The position numbers and the translations under genes are program-made. Below the pieces are notes generated by a model. It was not told the origin of the DNA. It made no database searches and saw nothing but the letters and a program-made list of their open reading frames with translations. Source: Pseudomonas sp. GV071 (lineage in GTDB: Bacteria; Pseudomonadota; Gammaproteobacteria; Pseudomonadales; Pseudomonadaceae). From it: a stretch of DNA of 64,000 nt. This document shows, in pieces, positions 8,104 through 16,908 of the stretch. The stretch covers positions 248,001 through 312,000 of the forward strand of contig NZ_QAOJ01000007.1 in NCBI RefSeq assembly GCF_003050835.1, read 5' to 3'. Numbering within the stretch: the first letter of the stretch is position 1; every line of letters starts with the position of its first letter.

Positions 8104-11013
8104 ATGCAGACCGACCTCTCTCGCGAGAACCCGCAGGCCGTAGCGCCTCAAGTGCCTGACACCACCCAGGACCTGAACGCCACCGCCCCTGGCCAACTGC
8201 GCGTGATCAAACGTAACGGCACCGTGGTGCCGTATACCGATGACAAAATCACCGTAGCCATCACCAAAGCGTTTCTCGCCGTAGAGGGTGGCACTGCTGC
8301 CGCCTCGTCGCGTATTCATGAAACCGTTGCGCGCCTGACCGAACAGGTCAGCGCCACCTTCAAGCGTCGCATGCCATCTGGCGGCACCATCCACATCGAA
8401 GAGATTCAGGACCAGGTTGAACTGGCCCTGATGCGTGCTGGCGAGCAGAAGGTTGCCCGCGACTACGTGATCTACCGTGACGCCCGCTCCAAAGACCGCG
8501 CCGTACGCAGCAGCAACGAACCGGCTCAGCCGCACCCAAGCATCCGCGTGACCCACGCCGATGGCAGCGTTACCCCGCTGGACATGGGCCGCCTGAACAC
8601 CATCGTCACCGAAGCCTGCGAAGGCCTGGCGGAAGTCGACGGCGACCTGATCCAACGCGAAACCCTGAAAAACCTCTACGACGGCGTGGCCCAGAACGAC
8701 GTCAACACCGCCCTGGTGATGACCGCCCGTACCCTGGTAGAGCGTGAGCCGAACTACTCCTACGTCACCGCCCGCCTGCTGATGGACAACATCCGCGCCG
8801 AAGGCCTGGGTTTCCTCGGCGTCGCCACCAGCGCCACCCACCACGAGATGGTCGACCTGTACGCCAAAGCGCTGCCGGCCTACATCGAGAAAGGCATCGA
8901 ATTCGAACTGCTGAACCCGGTTCTGCGCGACTTCGACCTGGAAAAACTGGGCAAGGCGATCAACCACGAGCGCGACCAGCAGTTCACCTACCTGGGCCTG
9001 CAAACCCTGTACGACCGCTACTTCATTCACAAAGACGGCATCCGTTTCGAACTGCCGCAAGTGTTCTTCATGCGTGTGGCCATGGGCCTGGCGATTGAAG
9101 AGAAGCAGAAAGAAGACCGCGCCATCGAGTTCTACAACTTGCTGTCGTCGTTCGACTACATGAGCTCCACCCCTACCCTGTTCAACGCCGGTACCCTGCG
9201 TGCACAGCTGAGCTCCTGCTACCTGACCACCGTGCCGGACGACCTGGGCGGCATCTACGACGCCATCCGCGACAACGCCCTGCTGAGCAAATTCGCTGGC
9301 GGCCTGGGCAACGACTGGACCCCGGTACGTTCGCTGGGCGCCTACATCAAAGGCACCAACGGCAAATCGCAAGGCGTTGTGCCGTTCCTGAAAGTGGTCA
9401 ACGACACGGCTGTAGCCGTTAACCAGGGTGGCAAGCGCAAAGGCGCTGTGTGTGCCTACCTGGAAACCTGGCACATGGACATCGAAGAGTTCATCGAGCT
9501 GCGTAAGAACACCGGTGACGACCGTCGCCGTACCCACGACATGAACACCGCCAACTGGATTCCAGACCTGTTCATGAAGCGCGTATTCGACGACGGCCCA
9601 TGGACCCTGTTCTCGCCAAGCGAAGTGCCAGACCTGCACGACCTCACCGGTAAAGCCTTCGAAGAGCGCTACGAGTACTACGAAGCCCTGACCCAGTACG
9701 GCGGCAAGATCAAGCTGTTCAAGACCATCCAGGCCAAAGACCTGTGGCGCAAAATGCTCTCCATGCTGTTTGAAACCGGCCACCCATGGCTGACCTTCAA
9801 AGACCCGTGCAACCTGCGCAGCCCGCAGCAGCACGTCGGCGTGGTCCACAGCTCGAACCTGTGCACCGAGATCACCTTGAACACCAACAAGGACGAGATC
9901 GCCGTTTGCAACCTGGGCTCCATCAACCTGCCGAACCACATCGTCGACGGCAAGCTGGACCTGGCCAAACTGCAACGCACCGTGAACACCGCCGTGCGCA
10001 TGCTCGATAACGTGATCGACATCAACTACTACTCGGTGCCACAAGCGAAGAACTCCAACTTCAAGCACCGCCCGGTCGGCCTCGGCATCATGGGCTTCCA
10101 GGACGCTTTGTACCTGCAGCACATCCCGTACGGCTCCGACGCTGCCGTGCAGTTCGCCGACAGCTCGATGGAAGCGGTCAGCTACTACGCCATCCAGGCT
10201 TCTTGCGACCTGGCTGACGAGCGTGGCGCCTACGAAACCTTCCAGGGCTCGCTGTGGAGCAAAGGCGTTCTGCCGCTCGACTCGCAGCAGATCCTGATCG
10301 AGCAACGTGGCCAGAAATACATCGACGTCGACCTGGCCGAAAGCCTGGACTGGGCGCCGGTACGTGCCCGTGTGCAGAAAGGCATCCGTAACTCCAACAT
10401 CATGGCCATCGCACCGACCGCCACCATCGCCAACATCACCGGCGTGTCGCAGTCGATCGAACCGACCTACCAGAACCTCTACGTGAAATCGAACCTCTCG
10501 GGCGAATTCACCGTGATCAACCCGTACCTGGTTCGCGACCTCAAAGCCCGCGGCCTGTGGGACTCGGTAATGATCAACGACCTGAAGTACTACGACGGTT
10601 CGGTACAACAGATCGAGCGTATTCCGCAGGAGTTGAAAGACCTTTACGCCACCGCGTTCGAAGTCGACACCAAGTGGATCGTGGACGCCGCCAGCCGTCG
10701 CCAGAAATGGATCGACCAGGCCCAGTCCCTGAACCTCTACATTGCTGGCGCCAGCGGTAAGAAACTGGACGTGACCTACCGCATGGCTTGGTACCGTGGC
10801 CTGAAAACCACCTACTACCTCCGTGCCCTGGCCGCCACCAGCACCGAAAAATCCACCATCAGCACCAGCAAACTGAACGCGGTGTCGAGCGGTGGCGGCG
10901 AAAGCCAAAGTGCAGCGCCGGCTCAATCGGCCGCGCCAGCACCGCAAGCCGGTCCAGCACCAGTGCCGAAGGCTTGCGCCATCGACGAGCCGGATTGCGA
11001 AGCCTGCCAGTAA
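8104..11013 (+). CDS. nrdA: class Ia ribonucleotide reductase, large subunit
   Basis: A 969-residue alpha subunit that reduces ribonucleoside diphosphates to deoxy forms, together with NrdB. Near the N terminus are two ATP-cone segments (starting at RVIKRNGTVVPYTDDKITVA and at SIRVTHADGSVTPLDMGRL), as known for Pseudomonas NrdA; the cones bind ATP or dATP to set overall activity. The catalytic barrel contains the SSCYLTTVPDD cysteine, NLCTEI and CNLGSINLP motifs, and the C-terminal tail carries the redox pair CEAC. A start at 8083 is possible, but the ATG at 8104 has a CGGAGA ribosome site at the right distance and gives the usual MQTD N terminus. nrdB follows after 374 bp. Confidence 0.97.
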   Translation: MQTDLSRENPQAVAPQVPDTTQDLNATAPGQLRVIKRNGTVVPYTDDKITVAITKAFLAVEGGTAAASSRIHETVARLTEQVSATFKRRMPSGGTIHIEEIQDQVELALMRAGEQKVARDYVIYRDARSKDRAVRSSNEPAQPHPSIRVTHADGSVTPLDMGRLNTIVTEACEGLAEVDGDLIQRETLKNLYDGVAQNDVNTALVMTARTLVEREPNYSYVTARLLMDNIRAEGLGFLGVATSATHHEMVDLYAKALPAYIEKGIEFELLNPVLRDFDLEKLGKAINHERDQQFTYLGLQTLYDRYFIHKDGIRFELPQVFFMRVAMGLAIEEKQKEDRAIEFYNLLSSFDYMSSTPTLFNAGTLRAQLSSCYLTTVPDDLGGIYDAIRDNALLSKFAGGLGNDWTPVRSLGAYIKGTNGKSQGVVPFLKVVNDTAVAVNQGGKRKGAVCAYLETWHMDIEEFIELRKNTGDDRRRTHDMNTANWIPDLFMKRVFDDGPWTLFSPSEVPDLHDLTGKAFEERYEYYEALTQYGGKIKLFKTIQAKDLWRKMLSMLFETGHPWLTFKDPCNLRSPQQHVGVVHSSNLCTEITLNTNKDEIAVCNLGSINLPNHIVDGKLDLAKLQRTVNTAVRMLDNVIDINYYSVPQAKNSNFKHRPVGLGIMGFQDALYLQHIPYGSDAAVQFADSSMEAVSYYAIQASCDLADERGAYETFQGSLWSKGVLPLDSQQILIEQRGQKYIDVDLAESLDWAPVRARVQKGIRNSNIMAIAPTATIANITGVSQSIEPTYQNLYVKSNLSGEFTVINPYLVRDLKARGLWDSVMINDLKYYDGSVQQIERIPQELKDLYATAFEVDTKWIVDAASRRQKWIDQAQSLNLYIAGASGKKLDVTYRMAWYRGLKTTYYLRALAATSTEKSTISTSKLNAVSSGGGESQSAAPAQSAAPAPQAGPAPVPKACAIDEPDCEACQ

Positions 11014-11022
11014 CAGCAGTAG

Positions 11023-11054
11023 GCAAAGCTGAGCCTTGGCGGGCTCAGCTTTGC
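11023..11054. terminator. hairpin after nrdA
   Basis: A 13-bp stem GCAAAGCTGAGCC / GGCTCAGCTTTGC directly after the nrdA stop. No T-run follows, so it may act as an attenuating or mRNA-stabilising hairpin rather than a full terminator, leaving some read-through to nrdB. Confidence 0.6.
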
Positions 11055-11086
11055 AGTGATAATCGGGGAACGTAGCTCCCCTCGGG

Positions 11087-11168
11087 AATCTGGGTCCCAG
11101 CCTTCGCTGGGACGACGGTGATAGACGTATAAACCTCCGTCATCCCAGCGCAGGCTGGGATCCAGAAT
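11087..11168. repeat. inverted pair of the CGTCATCCCAGC repeat
   Basis: Two inverted units (TGGGTCCCAGCCTTCGCTGG and its counterpart ending GGCTGGGATCCAGA) around a short spacer, in the nrdA-nrdB gap. The same unit occurs at 44350-44426. This is a dispersed intergenic palindrome found in many proteobacteria. The remainder of 11055-11387 shows no gene. Confidence 0.75.
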
Positions 11169-11387
11169 CTCAAGCCGAACCCACTGTTTCGCCACAAGAC
11201 GCTACAAGCACCACGGCCGGGGAGCCGCTCAAACCCCACGAACAACTCACCACCCCGGCAACCCATCGCCTGGCTGGATAAAACCAAAGGTCAGTCATTG
11301 CTTTGTGTGCACGAGCAGCGAACTAGACTGGAAACTCACAAAGGCCGCCCGCCCAAGGCGCACGGCCCTCAAGCGGGAGCAACGAAC

Positions 11388-12635
11388 ATGCTGAGCTGGG
11401 ACGAATTCGACAAAGAAGACGGCGCCGAAACCGCCGCTTCCACCACCACTGCCACCGTCAACGACATGAGCCTCGACAAGCTCAATCAGGTGGGCGGTAA
11501 CGCCGCGCTGGAAGCCCGCGCCGTAGACGCCAACGACTCCGACGCCGTGGCCCGCGCCAAAGCTTCGCTGAACGACCTCGACATTCAGGAAGGCCTCGAC
11601 GACCTGGCCGGCACCAGCGCCCGCGTGCACGTTGGCGACAAGCAAATGATCAACGCCCGTGCCGATCTCAACCAGCTCGTACCCTTCAAATACGACTGGG
11701 CCTGGCAGAAATACCTCGACGGCTGCGCCAACCACTGGATGCCGCAAGAAGTAAACATGAACGCCGACATCGCCCTGTGGAAGAGCAATGACGGCCTGAG
11801 CGAAGACGAGCGCCGCATCGTCATGCGCAACCTGGGCTTCTTCTCCACCGCCGACTCCCTGGTTGCCAACAACCTGGTACTGGCCGTGTACCGCCTGATC
11901 ACCAACCCCGAGTGCCGCCAGTACATCCTGCGCCAGGCCTTCGAAGAGGCGATCCACACCCACGCCTACCAGTACTGCATCGAATCGCTGGGCATGGATG
12001 AAGGCGAGATCTTCAACATGTACCACGAGATTCCATCGGTCGCTAAGAAGGCGAGCTGGGGCCTCAAATACACCCGCTCGATCTCCGACCCGAAATTCGA
12101 AACCGGCACCCCGGAAACCGACCGCCAGTTCCTGCGCAACCTGATCGCCTACTACTGCGTACTGGAAGGCATCTTCTTCTACTGCGGCTTCACCCAGATT
12201 CTGTCCATGGGCCGCCGCAACAAAATGACCGGCACCGCCGAGCAGTTCCAGTACATCCTGCGCGACGAAAGCATGCACCTGAACTTCGGTATCGACGTGA
12301 TCAACCAGATCAAAATCGAAAATCCGAGCCTCTGGGATGCGCAGATGAAAGACGAAGCCACCCAGATGATCCTCCAGGGCACCCAACTGGAAATCGAATA
12401 CGCCCGCGACACCATGCCGCGCGGCGTACTGGGCATGAACGCCGCGATGATGGAGGACTACCTCAAATTCATCGCCAACCGTCGCCTGTCGCAGATCGGC
12501 CTGAAAGAAGAGTACCCAGGCACCACCAACCCGTTCCCATGGATGAGCGAGATCATGGACTTGAAGAAAGAGAAGAACTTCTTCGAGACGCGGGTTATCG
12601 AGTATCAGACTGGTGGGGCGTTGAGCTGGGATTGA
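11388..12635 (+). CDS. nrdB: class Ia ribonucleotide reductase, small subunit
   Basis: A 415-residue beta subunit that houses the di-iron centre and tyrosyl radical for NrdA. The ferritin-like four-helix core shows metal-ligand motifs: [25 protein letters not shown] (E and H ligands), and [10 protein letters not shown] (E and H ligands). The C terminus ends in the short acidic-hydrophobic tail GGALSWD that docks into NrdA. The ATG at 11388 has a GGGAGC ribosome site and gives the usual MLSWDEF start; an upstream in-frame start at 11298 lacks one. A clear terminator follows at 12701. The N-terminal 50-60 residues before the core are longer than in E. coli, as is usual in Pseudomonas. Confidence 0.97.
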   Translation: MLSWDEFDKEDGAETAASTTTATVNDMSLDKLNQVGGNAALEARAVDANDSDAVARAKASLNDLDIQEGLDDLAGTSARVHVGDKQMINARADLNQLVPFKYDWAWQKYLDGCANHWMPQEVNMNADIALWKSNDGLSEDERRIVMRNLGFFSTADSLVANNLVLAVYRLITNPECRQYILRQAFEEAIHTHAYQYCIESLGMDEGEIFNMYHEIPSVAKKASWGLKYTRSISDPKFETGTPETDRQFLRNLIAYYCVLEGIFFYCGFTQILSMGRRNKMTGTAEQFQYILRDESMHLNFGIDVINQIKIENPSLWDAQMKDEATQMILQGTQLEIEYARDTMPRGVLGMNAAMMEDYLKFIANRRLSQIGLKEEYPGTTNPFPWMSEIMDLKKEKNFFETRVIEYQTGGALSWD

Positions 12636-12700
12636 TGGCCCGCTGACATCAGAGTACGTTCGCCCCACAACCTGCCATGGATGTTGGGGATGAAGCTAAT

Positions 12701-12729
12701 AAAAAGCCCCGCCTTGTGCGGGGCTTTTT
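12701..12729 (+). terminator. Rho-independent terminator after nrdB
   Basis: AAAAAGCCCCGC, a 5-base loop, then GCGGGGCTTTTT: a symmetric hairpin with T and A runs, able to work in both directions between nrdB (plus) and the membrane protein gene (minus). Confidence 0.9.
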
Positions 12730-12814
12730 GCATATAGGGCAAAGAGTTAATGACCGAAAAGGGGACAGATTTATTTTTAGTGCTCTAACTTCTAGCCCCC
12801 CCCTTTTCCAACGC

Positions 12815-13294
12815 TTAGATAAGCCCTTTAAGTCGATCAATAACATCACGATCCAAACAAAGCACCACCACTCCCTTCTGCTCAATGCAGGCAGCCGAGT
12901 TGCTTGTTGTCAGGAAAAATATCCGGTCTCCGGTGATTTGAAACCAGCCCGCGCGAAAGCCATACATGGCCGTGCCATTGATGCGAACACCCCCTCCCAT
13001 GATTGCGGCGTTGATGGCTGAAGCACTCAACCCTTCCAGTGGCCATTGGGCTTTGTAAAAGCCGGACCGAACATGCAGTGCGCCGTCTTCGACAAAAACC
13101 TTTCCCTTGGCCTGGTACACCCACCAACTTTGGAGCAAAAGGAAAATTGCGGCCCCCAATAACAAGCCCACACTACTAAAACGTTTGGTGGCCATGTACT
13201 CCACGCCCAACAACAGAGCTACCGGCAGTACTGCAATAAGCAGGCTATTGAGAAAAAACTCTTTGGAGCCAAGCCCTACCGTGATGACTTCCAT
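12815..13294 (-). CDS. small membrane protein of unknown function
   Basis: About 159 residues. Starts MEVITVGLGSKEFF with an AGGGG ribosome site a few bases upstream; a longer form from 13378 would add 28 unlikely residues. Two hydrophobic helices (about 13-30 and 38-55, the latter LLLGAAIFLLLQSWWVYQA) are followed by a beta-rich cytoplasmic part (KVFVEDGALHVRSGFYKAQW, then GWFQITGDRIFFLTTSNSAACIEQKGVVVLCL) that resembles bacterial PH-like domains. I do not recognise a named family. GC content is lower than in the neighbours, which may reflect transfer. No operon partner. Confidence 0.65.
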   Translation of the reverse strand: MEVITVGLGSKEFFLNSLLIAVLPVALLLGVEYMATKRFSSVGLLLGAAIFLLLQSWWVYQAKGKVFVEDGALHVRSGFYKAQWPLEGLSASAINAAIMGGGVRINGTAMYGFRAGWFQITGDRIFFLTTSNSAACIEQKGVVVLCLDRDVIDRLKGLI

Positions 13295-13658
13295 CTGAAT
13301 ACCCCTGCCGCTCGTTAAGTAAATAGAACCCATGGGATATCCATAGCCTCCACAGGCGCGGATGACAGTAATTATCAACTGAGAACTATTTGTCTAGTTC
13401 AGAAAAACCCAACGAACATAACATTGCTTAACCAGCCAGCTGCTCTAGCATGGGGGTTTACAACAGAAAACTTAGAAGACGGAGAATTCTCAAACGGCAT
13501 AAGCCGCATGTTCTTTAAAGAGGAAAGGAAACTTCTAAAACAATAAGAGCTGTAGCCAGACTTAAATACGGACGTTCACAAAGAAAACCAACGGAACATC
13601 GGGCGAGGTCAAAAGAAGCGTGACGAGTGAACTGTACAAATACCCTATCGCCCACGCC
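13295..13658. other. low-GC stretch without a clear gene
   Basis: This 364-bp gap is clearly less GC-rich than the rest of the window. An open plus-strand frame ends with NGISRMFFKEERKLLKQ and a TAA at 13547, but it has no proper start codon or ribosome site, so it may be a remnant of a lost gene. Nothing else is recognisable. Confidence 0.4.
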
Positions 13659-14402
13659 TCAAACCTTCACACAAACAAACACCCCATTCCCCTCTACCCC
13701 ATCCCACTCCAACAGCTTCTGGTAGTCATGCCCAAACACATGCACTTCAAAATACGGCGCCAACAGCTCCTGCAATTCAGCAAAACTCACCGCTACCATC
13801 GGGTGTTCGTCGTGCCACACCTGTTTCTCCCCGGCCACGACCCGCTCGATCCGTAACTTCAATGCCTGCCGCTCGCCCTCTCCCGGGTAACTCCAGGCGG
13901 AGCTAAAGGCAAACTCGCCGTCTTCATGGGTGGCGGTGTGGGCGACAAAGGCGTTGTTGTCGATTTTGTTTTTATCCACGGCGTTGAAGCAGAACACCCC
14001 GCCCTCGGCCAACGCGCTGTGCACGGCGGCGATGCAGGCGTTGAGGCGCTCGATGCTGGCGCTGTAGTGGATGGAGTAGAGAAAGCAGGTGATCAGGTCG
14101 ACCGGTTCGCTGAGGGTGAAGGTGCACATGTCCTGGGCGCTGAAGTGCGCTTCGGGGCAGCGTTGGGCGGCGCGGTCGAGCATGGGTTGGTTGATGTCCA
14201 GGCCCGCGCTCTGGTAGCCGGCGTCGATGAAGTGGCGCACGTGGGGGCCGGTGCCGCAGGCGAGGTCGAGGTGGCGTTTTCCGGTGTTGCCGAACAGTTG
14301 CTGCAGGCGGTGCACGCAGTGGCTTTGCGCCTGGTAGTCGATGTCGGCGCACATCAGGTCGTAGTAACCCGACAGGTCGGTGTAGAGGGCGTTGCCGGGC
14401 AT
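13659..14402 (-). CDS. class I SAM-dependent methyltransferase
   Basis: A 247-residue Rossmann-fold methyltransferase. The SAM-binding motif I is HLDLACGTGPHVRHF (about residues 44-58), followed by an acidic motif II (AGLDINQPML) and a post-motif region AQDMCTFTLSEPVDLITCF. The N terminus YTDLSGYYDLMCADIDYQAQ is typical of the small-molecule methyltransferase group. The substrate is unknown. The ATG at 14402 is chosen; a TTG three codons upstream is possible. The gene is divergent from the small membrane protein at 14561 and appears to stand alone. Confidence 0.8.
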   Translation of the reverse strand: MPGNALYTDLSGYYDLMCADIDYQAQSHCVHRLQQLFGNTGKRHLDLACGTGPHVRHFIDAGYQSAGLDINQPMLDRAAQRCPEAHFSAQDMCTFTLSEPVDLITCFLYSIHYSASIERLNACIAAVHSALAEGGVFCFNAVDKNKIDNNAFVAHTATHEDGEFAFSSAWSYPGEGERQALKLRIERVVAGEKQVWHDEHPMVAVSFAELQELLAPYFEVHVFGHDYQKLLEWDGVEGNGVFVCVKV

Positions 14403-14560
14403 GTGGGCCAACCGTTAGTGAGCGGGCGCGGATGATAGCCCAGCCGCGGCGCAGGCCGGAAAAATAAGGGATGGGCCACAGTTTTGCGCTTTGCCCGGGT
14501 GGCGCGCGCGGTTGTCTGTTCCAATTGCCGATTGCGTTGCGCACCGCCAGGAACTCGCCC

Positions 14561-15058
14561 ATGGAACTCCGCCTGCTGACTCTCTCTGAAATCCACAAGG
14601 TACATTTTTATCGCCTGATCACGCTGGTCTGCCTGAGCGCGATGGCGCTGATGATGCTCTTCGCGCTGCTGGAAAAAGCCACCACCGAGACGCAGGTGTT
14701 TTCCCTGGTGGTGCTGGCGTTGCTGTGGCGGTTTGGCTGGGAGTGGCTGAAGGTGTCTAGGTGCTCGCCGATGTTTGTCCACGGTGACGAGTTGGTGGTC
14801 ACCCACAAGGGAGAGACGCGCCGCATTGCCCTGACGCAGGTGCGCGAAGTCACGTCCAAGCACGCAATTTTCATGACACGGCGTTATCGCTCGTGGTCGG
14901 AGCATCTGGCGTTTATGCAACTGACGCTGCACAGCGGCGAGCGGCTGTTTACCTTGGCGGAAAGTGGGGTGTTGGAGTTTCCGGCGGGCAAGGTGACGTT
15001 GCAGGCGCTGCGGGCGGTTGTGGTGGCGGCGAAGACCAACGCGATTACCAAGGCATAA
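14561..15058 (+). CDS. conserved small membrane protein, unknown role
   Basis: 165 residues, starting MELRLLTLSEIHKVHFYR behind an AGGAAC ribosome site. Two adjacent membrane helices (about 18-36 and 45-60) precede a cytoplasmic beta-rich half (MFVHGDELVVTHKGETRRIALTQVREV, then MQLTLHSGERLFTLAESG) similar in plan to bacterial PH-like proteins. Function unknown. It is followed by two hairpin terminators. Notably its plan resembles the unrelated-looking gene at 12815-13294. Confidence 0.7.
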   Translation: MELRLLTLSEIHKVHFYRLITLVCLSAMALMMLFALLEKATTETQVFSLVVLALLWRFGWEWLKVSRCSPMFVHGDELVVTHKGETRRIALTQVREVTSKHAIFMTRRYRSWSEHLAFMQLTLHSGERLFTLAESGVLEFPAGKVTLQALRAVVVAAKTNAITKA

Positions 15059-15082
15059 AAAAGCCGCTCTGTTTGCAATGTG

Positions 15083-15106
15083 AAAACCCCGCACTGGCGG
15101 GGTTTT
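15083..15106 (+). terminator. Rho-independent terminator
   Basis: AAAACCCCGC, 4-base loop, GCGGGGTTTT directly after the small membrane protein gene. Confidence 0.85.
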
Positions 15107-15130
15107 GTGTATGTAACGGACGTCAGCCCA

Positions 15131-15160
15131 AACCAAGCCCCGTACTCGCGGGGCTTGGTT
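15131..15160 (-). terminator. bidirectional hairpin terminator
   Basis: AACCAAGCCCCG and CGGGGCTTGGTT around a short loop, just beyond the hiuH stop on the minus strand; together with the preceding hairpin it separates two convergent genes. Confidence 0.75.
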
Positions 15161-15176
15161 CATCTGCTGCAACCAC

Positions 15177-15587
15177 TCAATTACCGCGATAGGTGGAAAA
15201 CCCGTACGGGCTCAGCAGCAGGGGGATGTGGTAGTGGGCCACGGCGCCGTCGACGGCGAAGATCACCGGCACTTCCGGAAAGAAGGTGGCGGCGTTGTGG
15301 CTGCGGAACCAGTCGCCGGTTTTGAAGGTGACGCGGTAGGTGCCTTTCTCCAGTGGTTTGCCTTCGGGGTACAGGGCCGGAATGCGCCCTTGTTCGTTGG
15401 TGGTGCCGCTGTTGAGCAGCGTCCAGGTGCTGCCGGTTTGTTGTTCGAGGGTGACCTGTACGCTGGCCGATGGCAGGCCATCTTGCAGGTTGAGTACGTG
15501 CACGCTCAGGGGGTTGTCGGCGGCGTGGCTGAGGCTGGCGATGGCGCTCAGGGCCAGGCCGGCCAGTGCGGTGGTGAGGCGTTTCAT
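15177..15587 (-). CDS. hiuH: periplasmic 5-hydroxyisourate hydrolase
   Basis: A 136-residue transthyretin-like protein that hydrolyses 5-hydroxyisourate in purine (urate) breakdown. A signal peptide of about 22 residues ends at SHA, so the protein is exported. Mature family motifs: LSVHVLNLQDGLPSASV at the start, an internal Arg-rich strand, ALYPEGKPLEKGTYRVTFKTGDWF, and the C-terminal tetrapeptide region YHIPLLLSPYGFSTYRGN, where the canonical YRGS ends in N instead of S. It is the second gene of an operon with the HbpS-like gene (16-bp gap, AGGAG ribosome site). In E. coli hiuH is controlled by the adjacent HprRS pair, and a matching pair is divergent here. Confidence 0.92.
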   Translation of the reverse strand: MKRLTTALAGLALSAIASLSHAADNPLSVHVLNLQDGLPSASVQVTLEQQTGSTWTLLNSGTTNEQGRIPALYPEGKPLEKGTYRVTFKTGDWFRSHNAATFFPEVPVIFAVDGAVAHYHIPLLLSPYGFSTYRGN

Positions 15588-15603
15588 GGTGGAACTCCTT
15601 GGG

Positions 15604-16098
15604 TTATGGCTGGGTGGGCAGGTGCTGGGCGATAGCTTCCTCGGCGCACCCCTGGTCGTTGGCGCTGCCGCCCGCGCCGGCTACGCCGATGGCGCCGATG
15701 ACCTGGTCGCCGACACGCAAGGGCAGCCCGCCGCCGAGAAGCAGCAGTTCACTGACCGTGGTGAGGTTGGCGGCATCGGGGTTGCTGCGGGCGCGTTCGG
15801 CCAGGGTGCTGGTGGCGGTTTTGGTCGACAGCGCGGTGAAGGCTTTGCGCTGCGCGGCCAGGGTGTTGTGCGGGCCGACGTTGTCGTCCCGTTGCAGCGC
15901 CACCAGGTTGCCGCCGCGGTCGACCACGGCGGCAACGGCGGTCTGGCCCAGGGCGTGGCAGGTGGCGAGGGTGGTGCTAAGCAACTGGTTGGCCAGGGCC
16001 AGGGTAACGTCAGGCCGCTGGGCGACTGGCGATTCGGCCAGGGCGTGGCTGCTGAGGGTCAGTGCAAGAAGCGTGAGCGGGGCGGTTCGCAGGAGCAT
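15604..16098 (-). CDS. exported GlcG/HbpS family protein
   Basis: 164 residues with a signal peptide ending near SHALA. The mature part is a GlcG/HbpS (heme-degrading-like) domain: LALANQLLSTTLATCHALG, VAAVVDRGGNLVALQRDD, AQRKAFTALSTKTAT and the glycine-rich GGGLPLRVGDQVIGAIGVAGAGG. HbpS in Streptomyces binds heme and responds to oxidative stress, and the family is found with redox regulators; the function here is not known. It is the first gene of the operon with hiuH and is divergent from an HprRS-like pair, with a predicted regulator box in the shared promoter region. Confidence 0.85.
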   Translation of the reverse strand: MLLRTAPLTLLALTLSSHALAESPVAQRPDVTLALANQLLSTTLATCHALGQTAVAAVVDRGGNLVALQRDDNVGPHNTLAAQRKAFTALSTKTATSTLAERARSNPDAANLTTVSELLLLGGGLPLRVGDQVIGAIGVAGAGGSANDQGCAEEAIAQHLPTQP

Positions 16099-16167
16099 GG
16101 CAGGGTCCGGTCAATGGCTGGTGACGGCCATGCTGCGCCGCCCTGCCCCACGGGCCGATTACGCCTG

Positions 16168-16185
16168 GATTACCAATTTGTAATG
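16168..16185. promoter_or_regulatory. HprR/CusR-type operator
   Basis: GATTACCAATTTGTAATG matches 15 of 18 bases of the E. coli HprR box CATTACAAAATTGTAATG and keeps both half-sites (ATTAC...GTAAT). It sits in the 138-bp gap between hbpS-hiuH (minus) and hprR-hprS (plus), so it can control both units. Confidence 0.8.
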
Positions 16186-16236
16186 GGAGATTGGCGCACA
16201 AGCGCCTAGCCTTATGCGCCTGTGTAGGAGGAACCG

Positions 16237-16908
16237 ATGCGCATCCTGTTGGTGGAAGACGAAGTGAAGACGGCCGATTACTTGCGTAAGGGGCTGAGTG
16301 AGTCGGGCTATCTGGTGGAGGTGGCGGGCAATGGCCTGGACGGCCAGCACCTGGCGCAGGAGCACAGCTTCGATCTGATCATTCTCGATGTGCAGTTGCC
16401 GGGCATCGACGGCTGGCAGCTGCTGCAAATCATCCGCCGCAAGCAGCAAACGCCGGTGTTGTTTCTGACCGCGCGCGACGCCGTGGAAGACCGGGTCAAA
16501 GGCCTGGAGCTGGGCGCCGACGATTACCTGGTGAAGCCGTTTTCCTATGCCGAGCTGCTGGCGCGGGTGCGCACCTTGCTGCGCCGTGGCCCGCCCCGTG
16601 AAGTGGAGCAGTTTCTGGTGGCCGACTTGCACCTCGACCTGTTGCGCCGCCAGGTCACCCGCCAAGGCCAACGGCTGACGCTGACCAACAAGGAATTTGC
16701 CCTGCTGCATTTGCTGCTCAGCCGCGAGGGCGAGGTGTTGTCGCGGGCGCAAATTGCCTCGCAGGTGTGGCAGATGAATTTCGACAGCGACACCAATGTG
16801 GTGGACGTGGCCATCCGCCGCTTGCGCGCCAAGGTCGATGACCCGTTCCCGGCCAAGCTTATTCATACCGTGCGCGGCATGGGTTACACCCTGGCGGTCC
16901 AGCCATGA
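16237..16908 (+). CDS. hprR: OmpR-family response regulator, HprR/CusR type
   Basis: A 223-residue regulator: receiver domain with the acidic pair EDE, phospho-acceptor Asp in [14 protein letters not shown] and Lys in LVKPFSY, and a winged-helix domain that ends [12 protein letters not shown]. The sequence fits the metal/oxidant group (CusR, CopR, HprR). The neighbours decide the most likely role: a divergent hiuH gene and a box nearly identical to the E. coli HprR site argue for HprR, which senses oxidants (H2O2, HOCl) through HprS. The ATG at 16237 has an AGGAGGA ribosome site. The stop overlaps the kinase start by four bases, so translation is coupled. Confidence 0.85.
   Translation: MRILLVEDEVKTADYLRKGLSESGYLVEVAGNGLDGQHLAQEHSFDLIILDVQLPGIDGWQLLQIIRRKQQTPVLFLTARDAVEDRVKGLELGADDYLVKPFSYAELLARVRTLLRRGPPREVEQFLVADLHLDLLRRQVTRQGQRLTLTNKEFALLHLLLSREGEVLSRAQIASQVWQMNFDSDTNVVDVAIRRLRAKVDDPFPAKLIHTVRGMGYTLAVQP

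Noticed and set aside
8101..10947. A 948-codon open frame antisense to nrdA
   Set aside because: It is a by-product of the strong codon bias of nrdA; the translation has no known domains and no ribosome site.
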